From Neoconidiobolus thromboides FSU 785 (lineage: Eukaryota; Entomophthoromycota; Entomophthoromycetes; Entomophthorales; Neoconidiobolaceae): DNA of 64,000 nucleotides. Location of the stretch: NCBI GenBank assembly GCA_025603075.1, contig MU626280.1, positions 106,717 to 170,716 of the forward strand, written 5' to 3'. Within the stretch, counting starts at the first letter, position 1, and each line of letters starts with the position of its first letter. The notes beneath the pieces were generated by a model. It searched no databases, had not been told where the DNA came from, and worked only from the letters and a program-made list of their open reading frames with translations. Shown piece after piece: positions 57,103 through 64,000 of the stretch. The position numbers and the translations under genes are program-made.

Positions 57103-60100
57103 ATGATCAAAGGTTCTGAAAGCAATGCTTCAAAAGAAAGGGTTCCTGATGAAAACGAATTAGTAATTCATATCTATTTAAACAAGTTGAAATTTGAGAA
57201 AAAGGTAAAATGTTTATCGTTTTGGGAGCTTACTTTAATGCATTAACCTTAGAATGGCTCGCTACTTTTTATGAGCCCAATAAAAGTACATTATGATCTA
57301 AATATAAAACTTTGGACTAAAAACTTTTTAGCTTTTTTTGGGGTACATAGAAAGACAAGAAATACCTACAGAGTTAATTTGTATATTTGATGACGCTGGA
57401 TGCAAATATGAGGATGGTAATAGGCTTTTGTACAATGATTAATTACTAATATAAAAATTTAGGGCACCTCCTTGCTAATTTATATGATTATAGGCATATA
57501 GTAAAGCCTGATTCAGCAGAACCAAACCCAAATCAAGCAAGGAAATTATTTACCAAAATGAAACCAACTCAACAAAGTATTGTTGAAGACATAAAATACT
57601 TGAGTGAAAAAGCCAAAATTCTGATAACAAAAGAAGAAGTTTTAGAGCTAGAATCAAGATTACTGGTAATTATAAATCTTTTGCTTGATGTTGGTTTTAA
57701 TTTTTTTAGTTGTTTCACAATCCTGTTCTAAATCTAGCAGTTGATGACGCATCTATTGCTATTAATAACGCAATGATGAATATTAAGAATTCCAAGCATA
57801 TTGAACCGGAAAAGTGTATGAAAAATTCATCCGAACTTGAGGAAGAAGAAGCAGAAAGAGAGGAAATTAAGAGAATGCTAATAATGATGAAAGATGTATT
57901 TTACTATTAATTCTAAAATTTTTTTGCTAAATTTTTTCACAATAGTCACCACTTAAAAACAAGCTCATGGAAGGGTAATTAGCTGGTTATTTTTTTACTT
58001 GCTTATCTAGTATTTAATCGTTATTGTTAGGCTTGATCTTCTTGCTTTTATAAAAGAACGTGGTAAACGTAAATTTGGTTCAGATGGAAATTCAAATCCT
58101 TCAGGAGAGCTTAAAAAGCCAAAAAGTATTTTAGTTCTATTTTCAAACATAACTTTTATTCATTATTTATCAGCTACCGTCCAAAGTTCTATTCCAGGTT
58201 ATACTCTCATTAGATGCTTGAGTTTCCAGAGTGTGGAAGGCGATGGTAATTCATTATCTATACTTAAATCAATACTAATAAGCCTAGGTGGTGGTTTATC
58301 CACAAACGATATTTATATGAGCGTGGGAGGGAAATATAAGGCTATATTGAAACTCAGAATAGATCCAGAGACGAATATTGAAGAATCCTCAAAAGAGTAG
58401 GTTCAATTTTACTTTTTAAAATGAGTATTTATTATTTAGGGTGAATTTCGATGATAACAAAGAGTTAGAGGCTTATATTAAAAATTTTTTAGAGCATTAT
58501 ACATTAAACAATAAGCTTATTTCTGATTCTAAACCAATTCCTACAGAAATCCAGCCCATACAAAAGACAACAAAGGTACCTGGTGCTACTGAAGTTTCAA
58601 AAACTCTTTCTAAAGCTATCGCTAATAATCAAGTGAATCATTCAGTGGCAGCTCCTGCTGCTAAAAAGAACTCCAATTCCGATCAACCAGTAAAGAAGAA
58701 TAATGGTGGTAGAAGAAAGGGATCCAGTTCAGCTATTTCCCAGCCAGCTGCAAGTAAACCAACTTCAGTTAATATTCCAAACGCGCCTTTAATTCCTGAA
58801 ATTACAAATGAGACTAATCAAGGTTTACAACCTAGCATTCAACTTGCTCAATATCACCAAGGAATACAACAGCAACTTTACGCAAACACAGGTGGGATTC
58901 AGCAAGGAAATATAGCTCCTCAACAAGTTAGACCAATATTGCATCCTAATTTAGGCCAAGCTGCAATTAGACCAATCCCGCAAACCGTTCCTATCGCAAG
59001 GTTACAACAGCATGTAATGAAAGGATTGATTAACAACCAGCAACAGGTCCCTGGGAACCCCAACCAGATGGGTGCTGGAGCAGCTATGCAGCCCAATGCC
59101 ATGTACCAACAAAATATTGAAGCTATAAGACAGGCCCAAATCTTGAGTGCTCAACAAAATAGCGCAGTCCGCCCACAACAAAATCAGCTTGTAGTATTAA
59201 CCCCTCAACAAAGAGAAGTTTTGGCAAATCTTCAGAATTTAGTTCCGCTTACACAGCAACAAAATCAGGTATTGGATTCCCTTTTACAACAACCTAATAT
59301 AAACCAGCATTACAGAAATGCTATTATTAATATGCGTGTTCGCCATGATCTCGCATTAAAGCAAAACCAAAATCAAAATCAAAATCAAAATCAAAATCAA
59401 AATCAAGGCCAAAGCCAAGCCACTAACGTAATAGCTGATAACAATGTTGCCCAAGTTCCATCATCTATTAGAGAGAGAAGTATGTCTACCAAGCATCAAG
59501 CTTCAGAAACCCCAAACATTCCTAACTCACAATTTAACTCACAAATTGAAGCAGTCGCTGGAGCACAAATGCCTATTAATCAAAATGGGCAAGGCGGATT
59601 TCAAAATAGTAATGCTCCTCAACCCAATCAAACCCCAGTACAACATACTCCCAATATTGCTCCTCACCCCAGCGTACAGCAACAGCATCCAAACCAGCTT
59701 TTGGCGATCAATCAACAGCTATACAACCAAATGCAGCAATGCGCTTTATCACCTCAAGAAGCTGCGATGCTTCAATTCCTTCAAGCCCAATCCGCTCTAA
59801 GCCCTCAACAACTTATAATCCGTAATCAATTAGTACATAAGTATAGTCTTTTTAAAAAGTATCAGCAAACTCTTTTACAGCAACAACAGGCTATTAGATT
59901 TAAACAGGCTTTAAATCAACAGCAACTCATGAATGCTCAAAACCAGCAAAATCAACAAGGCCAGCAAAGTGAACAGACGAGTTCTAATCAAGGCATCAAC
60001 AATCAAATTTCCAATGAAGGGAACAACGGACAGCCAATTATGCCAAATAATAACGCAAATGCAATGCACCAAATGTCTCCAGAAGAACAGCAGGCTTATC

Positions 60101-60573
60101 GATTTAATCAATATCAAACCATTCAACGTCAACAGTATCTAGCACAGGTTAATGGCCAAAATCTTATTGGTCAAGGACAAGGAATCAATCCACAAATACA
60201 AGGAATACGTCCTGGGTTCCAAATGCAGCAGGCCTTTTTAGCTCAATTACAACAACAAGGCCTTCAAGGCCAATTATCAAATCTCAACCCTCAACAACTG
60301 CAAAGTGTTAATTATCAACTAGCTTTACAGCAGCAAGCTCGACAGGCACAACAAATGAATATGAGAAACCAAGCACAACAAATGAATATTGGAAACCAAG
60401 CGCAACATATGAATATTGGAAACCAAGCGCAGCAAATGAATCCAATGGGGAATCCAATGGGGAATCCAATGGGCAACCCGATGAACATGAATGGCAATAC
60501 GGATGGAACTCCTACCCAGATCCCAAATCATTTTTCTCAAAATCAAAATATGCAAAATCACCAAAACAGATAA
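57103..60573 (+). CDS. SPT20: SAGA subunit Spt20-like, with long Gln/Asn-rich C-terminus
   Basis: Nine exons (57103-57204, 57253-57285, 57332-57416, 57463-57665, 57710-57895, 57946-57974, 58031-58125, 58174-58396, 58440-60573) close to 1029 residues. The Spt20 domain shows ELVIHIYLNKLKFEKK, SPIKLFLGYIERQEIPTELI with YEDGHLLANLYDYRH, then KPTQQSIVEDIKYLSEKAKI and EEVLELESRLLLFHNPVLNL, in the order seen in yeast Spt20. Spt20 holds the SAGA coactivator together. The ~700-residue tail is Gln/Asn-rich with QN runs (59367-59410) and NQAQQMN repeats (about 60350-60440). The ATG at 57103 is the conservative start; an upstream exon at 56932-57000 is possible but does not join in phase. Confidence 0.82.
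59364..59412 (+). repeat. (CAAAAT)n coding repeat, Gln-Asn
   Basis: Alternating CAA/AAT-type codons give a QNQNQN run in the Spt20 tail. Confidence 0.85.
60350..60478 (+). repeat. 27-bp and 12-bp coding repeats in Spt20 tail
   Basis: Three 27-bp units encode NQAQQMNIG-like nonapeptides, followed by three GNPM tetrapeptide units of 12 bp (GGGAATCCAATG). Confidence 0.8.
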
Positions 60574-61550
60574 AGTTCTACAATACAATTAAGACTCGTT
60601 ATTGAATGCTTTTTTGTTGCTTCAAGTCTATTATTCAAGCTTATTTATATTATATTGTTATGTTATAAGGATTTTTATTTGGACGTTTAGCTTGTGGTTT
60701 TAGCAAATCAGTAGGATTTCTTTTAATACTTTAAAAAGAATCCTATAGTTGCCAGTTTTAAATGTAACATCAGTGTTAAATAAAGGTTAGCATTTGAATG
60801 AAAGTTAAAAAAGTTCCTACTGTTTTTATTATATTTTGAATCATTTTTGTCAGTTTAATTATAAATATACAATAACTATATAAATTAATATTTTTCTAGA
60901 TGATATAGAACTTTACTACTGTTCCTCATTTTAGAGATATCGCTAACTTTATAGTGTATGGTTTTTAATCAATTATACTTGTTTAAGACTATAAACTAAG
61001 TTAGAATATATCATTTTTGAAAGTATAGTTGAATTTATAACTAATACTTCTATAATTATACTGAAGTCTTTCATGCTTAAATACAAAGTAGCTAAATAAT
61101 TATTATATATATGGGAATGTATTTTTTTAAGAATTTTATTAACAATCTTTCCACTCAAATAGTGCTTAAAAAATGGAAAGATGATGAAATCAAAAAAAAC
61201 ATCACCATGTGCTATAATCAAAATTAAATAACTATAAATCAAATTCAAATAGTAAAATTCTTACTATTTCAGTATATCTAATACTCTGAGCCATCTCTAC
61301 AAAATACTTTTAATAAATAGAGTTATTAATGTTCAAAATGTAACACATACAAAAACGGAAAAAAGATAGTTTATATTAGATAATATATTCTTTTTTTTAG
61401 AAATTGGGAGAATCGCTTTAATTATGTTAGGTACTTAATTTAATATTAGAGTTAAAAGATGCCTTTAAGATAGTTGACATAGAAATCAAAATAATTAAAA
61501 TGATACTATTTTTTGATAAAAAAATAAACCAGATCTCCTTCCTTGGCTCT
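60574..61550. other. Intergenic region with one MITE
   Basis: Spacer between the Spt20 and Rho 3' ends. One family A copy lies at 61109; nothing else is recognisable. Confidence 0.5.
61109..61209 (+). mobile_element. Family A MITE
   Basis: Ends are TATGGGAATGTATTTTTTTA and AAAACATCACCAT. The core is AAATAGTGCTTAAAA. Confidence 0.83.
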
Positions 61551-62317
61551 TTAAAGTATACTACACTTCTTCTTAGAATTTCTACGTTCATTGACTGTGA
61601 GTCTTCCTGCTTCTTCAAACAATTGATTAACTCCATCCCTAGTTTTAGCTGATGTTTCTAAATATTTAGCTGCTCCTATTTTTTTAGCTAATTGAACTCC
61701 CTAAATAATTTATTTAATTTAATGGGATTATTTTGATATACAATATACCTGTTCATATGTAACTGGGGATTGTCCTAGTGCTTTTAATGAATTGATAGTT
61801 GAAGGATCATTTCGAAGATCCTTTTTATTTCCCACTAATATTATTGGTGCTTGGGGACAAAAATGTACTACTTCTGAATTCCACTATTAAGAGTAAATAA
61901 ATTATATTTTAAAAACTAAAGATGCGTTACTTTAGCACTGACATTGTCATAGGAGTCAGGTGAATCTATCGAAAAGGCAATCAATACTACGTTAGTATCT
62001 GGATAAGCTAAAGGCCTTAATCTATCATAACCTTCTTGGCCTAAAAAAATAAGTAACAAAATTTTAAACTTAAAATTTAATTACCAGCGGTGTCCCATAA
62101 AGCAATTTCAACTACTTGGTTGTCAAACTTTACATCAGCGGTATAATTTTCGAAAACGGTTGGTACATAAGTCTTTTAAAAATTAAGCGAGAATTAAATT
62201 TAAAAAAGGAATAATTACCTCTGGAAATACACCTTTAACATAAACAAATAAAAGACATGTTTTTCCACAGGCACCATCACCTACTATTACTAACTTTTTT
62301 CTTTCTACACCAACCAT
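61551..62317 (-). CDS. Rho-family small GTPase
   Basis: Five exons (62317-62219, 62172-62085, 62040-61931, 61883-61749, 61700-61551) close to 193 residues. P-loop [11 protein letters not shown], switch [10 protein letters not shown], switch [22 protein letters not shown], base-binding NKKD and SAK are intact. The Rho insert ([19 protein letters not shown]) is present. The C-terminus is NSKKKCSIL; the CaaX box CSIL ends in Leu, predicting geranylgeranylation. It resembles Rho1/RhoA, but several usually fixed residues differ (GQEG for GQED, GNKKD for GCKKD). It may be a paralogue rather than the main Rho1. Likely roles are actin and cell-wall control at the plasma membrane. Confidence 0.9.
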
Positions 62318-63237
62318 TCTTTTATTATTTTAATAGAGCTTATTAATTATCGTTGAACTAAAGTTAATTTATTGTTCAAACCTTGAAATTTATTGCTTTG
62401 GCTCTTACCAAATTTAGACAAAACTCAAATTGACTGACTCTTTTGTTTTTATTAGTTAAATTTAGTAGCTCCCTTAATAATGATTGGATAAAATCTCTTC
62501 ATTAAAAATATTGAGAACAGTAATTTGAGTTCTAGATAGCAAAAACATTTACATAATAAATGCTAACTAAAGAAATTCACATTAAACTTGAATAATATTA
62601 TTATAATATTATTATAACCCTTACTTTAACTTTGTTTGATTATTGAATATATTAAGCATAATATCAATAATTCACAGTGTTATTAGAGAGAAGATTTTAA
62701 ATTTATTTAGTAAAAATAAATGTGTAAATTCATAACTTTAATGATGAAATAACTCCTTTTTATATTTCGGACCTTAGTGATTTATTATAGTCACATCAAA
62801 GCTTATATAGTAACTTTTAATTTTTGTAGGTTTATTTAATTTATTTGAGAGTTCACTTTAGATGAATATGACAACTAGGCTTAAATTAATTAATTTTACT
62901 ATTAACTCTTCACTGTTGACTATAATGATTGTTCGTTCACAACCACTAAATCGAATAAACCTTGCAGTTTTATAAGTTCTTTATAACAAGCAAGCTTTAT
63001 TTTTATATAGCTTATTGTTCAGAAAGTTGTAATATTGTTCTTGATGTTTTTGGTTTTGTATTGGAGGCTAATGAAATACTTTATTCCGAAGATTTATGAA
63101 AAAGATTATATTTTCAATTTATTTTATTTTTAAAGAGGCTTGTTGTTTTGTAAAAAAAGTAGTAAATACCTATTAGCATCTCATCACATAAATGAATATT
63201 ATTTCTCTAAATGTGATTATTTGATTTAAAAAAGCAA

Positions 63238-63341
63238 ATGGGGATGTATTTTTTTGTTTAAGAACTTTACTAACAATCTTCCGCTTAAGTAGTGCTTAAA
63301 AAATGAAAAAAAAATAACAAAACCAGAAAAAAACATCCCCG
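63238..63341 (+). mobile_element. Family A MITE
   Basis: Ends are ATGGGGATGTATTTTTTTG and AAAAACATCCCCGT. The core is AAGTAGTGCTTAAAA. Confidence 0.87.
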
Positions 63342-63439
63342 TCTCTTTATTTAAAACTTATTTTAATTGTTTCCTTTTCTTAAATAGTTAATTTTTCTAA
63401 CTACATATTTTATGCTACTTCTGTTAAATATTTAATAAA

Positions 63440-63546
63440 TATATGAGGATGTATTTTTGTGTTTAAGAACTTTACTAACAAATTTTTCGCTTAAATAGCA
63501 CTTAAAAATGGAAAAAATAATGAAGTTAAAAAAAACATTCCTATAT
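63440..63546 (+). mobile_element. Family A MITE just upstream of the transposase-like ORF
   Basis: Ends are TATATGAGGATGTATTTTTG and AAACATTCCTATAT. It ends about 68 bp before the ATG at 63614. Confidence 0.85.
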
Positions 63547-63613
63547 AGTATATAACTGTATAATTATATAAATAGAGTTATTCGACTTTATTTCTTGTTG
63601 AAACAAAAATAAA

Positions 63614-64000
63614 ATGCAAACTTTGATAACTAAACTTCGAAATCGAATTTTTGAAAATTTCAATACAATAGGGAGGAATACACAACATAAACATTGTAAT
63701 TCATTTACATCAATTTTAAGAGCCACTTATAACAACCCAAGGTTTATGGAATTTTATAATAAAACAAAACAAAGAAAAGATATATTATCAAAGTTTACTA
63801 TCGATAATAATAAACTTAATCAAGCAATGTATAAAATTAGTGCTTTAAGGGAAACAGGAAATAAAAATCAGCAAGTAGCGTTATTATCAACTATATCTTC
63901 GGTATGTTCTTCTGATGAATGTAAGAGCTTTGGGTTTAATATAAATAGAAATCAATATGATTATTCAAAAACAAGTAATAATAATAAAATATCAACATTA
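63614..64000 (+). CDS. Probable transposase N-terminal region (runs off window)
   Basis: An open frame of 129 codons from ATG 63614 continues past the window end. The N-terminus MQTLITKLRNRIFENFNTIG is basic. Further on, NQQVALLSTISSVCSSDECK and SFGFNINRNQYDYSKT follow a layout I associate with the N-terminal region of eukaryotic DDE transposon proteins ('LLS.V....R.ELKS.GF.vS..Q...A'). It could encode the source enzyme of the DDE relics at 43.7 and 55.1 kb. It is incomplete, and the identification is tentative. An unrelated single-copy gene remains possible. Confidence 0.4.
   Translation, partial: MQTLITKLRNRIFENFNTIGRNTQHKHCNSFTSILRATYNNPRFMEFYNKTKQRKDILSKFTIDNNKLNQAMYKISALRETGNKNQQVALLSTISSVCSSDECKSFGFNINRNQYDYSKTSNNNKISTL

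Larger units (their letters stand above)
62318..63613. other. Intergenic region with two MITEs at its right end
   Basis: It holds the Rho promoter side, then AT-rich sequence, then family A copies at 63238 and 63440. No other ORF is supportable. Confidence 0.5.

Noticed and set aside
58920-60588. Several minus-strand ORFs opposite the Spt20 tail (Cys/Ile/Trp-rich)
   Set aside because: They are antisense shadows of CAA/CAG-rich repeats; no gene structure supports them.
735-63546. CRISPR-like array from regularly repeated ~105-bp units
   Set aside because: Units are dispersed over the window in both orientations with TIRs, without regular spacers, in a eukaryotic genome.

Overview
The window is nuclear DNA from an AT-rich, intron-rich eukaryote (about a quarter to 30% G+C by eye). 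An early-diverging filamentous fungus fits best. Introns are short (about 45-60 nt, GT...AG, often with a CTAAC/CTAAT-like branch site). The gene set includes a 'fungal-specific transcription factor' domain protein, an AA11-type chitin LPMO, a Clr4-like chromo+SET H3K9 methyltransferase, Bdp1, Noc4, Spt20 and a complex I subunit (which excludes Saccharomyces-type yeasts and Microsporidia). A zoopagomycete/Entomophthorales-type genome such as Conidiobolus is my guess and was not tested.

Layout. 1-446: 5' end of an E4 (Ufd2)-like gene running off the left edge. 1.5-3.0 kb: secreted histidine acid phosphatase. 3.0-6.0 kb: repeat-rich gap. 6.0-10.3 kb: dynein light chain roadblock, phosphoacetylglucosamine mutase (chitin precursor synthesis) and AA11 LPMO (chitin oxidation). 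11.8-13.7 kb: transcription factor. 14-16 kb: transposon-rich gap. 16.3-22.7 kb: mitochondrial bL21, a membrane UDP-glycosyltransferase, WDR3/Utp12. 23.6-28.7 kb: secreted aminoacylase-like M20 peptidase, and an Ase1/PRC1-type microtubule bundler carrying exactly fifteen 15-residue repeats. 30.7-36.2 kb: oligopeptidase B and ribulose-5-phosphate 3-epimerase (with a 13-nt micro-exon). 36.9-43.2 kb: Bdp1 and Noc4 from a shared 200-bp divergent promoter, then an EH-domain endocytic protein. 43.2-47.5 kb: nested transposon graveyard. 47.5-54.1 kb: NDUFB8, Pex4, Clr4-like methyltransferase with a repeat-bearing N-terminal extension, TMEM245-like membrane protein. 54.1-56.9 kb: second transposon graveyard. 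57.1-62.3 kb: SAGA subunit Spt20 and a Rho GTPase. 63.6 kb to the end: 5' part of a probable transposase ORF.

The main unexplained structure is a family of about 24 copies of a ~105-bp miniature inverted-repeat element (called 'family A' here), all outside coding exons. Its ends read TATGGGGATGT...ACATCCCCATA and it appears to duplicate TA. Two decayed copies of a DDE-transposase element (43.7-44.4 and 55.1-56.4 kb) begin with almost the same terminus and themselves carry family A insertions. One insertion site is filled in one copy and empty in the other; another is filled in both but in opposite orientation. Two further repeat families are present: a ~468-bp LTR-like or foldback element and a ~265-bp palindromic MITE. 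At least ten reconstructed gene models close on a whole number of codons, which supports the exon calls.
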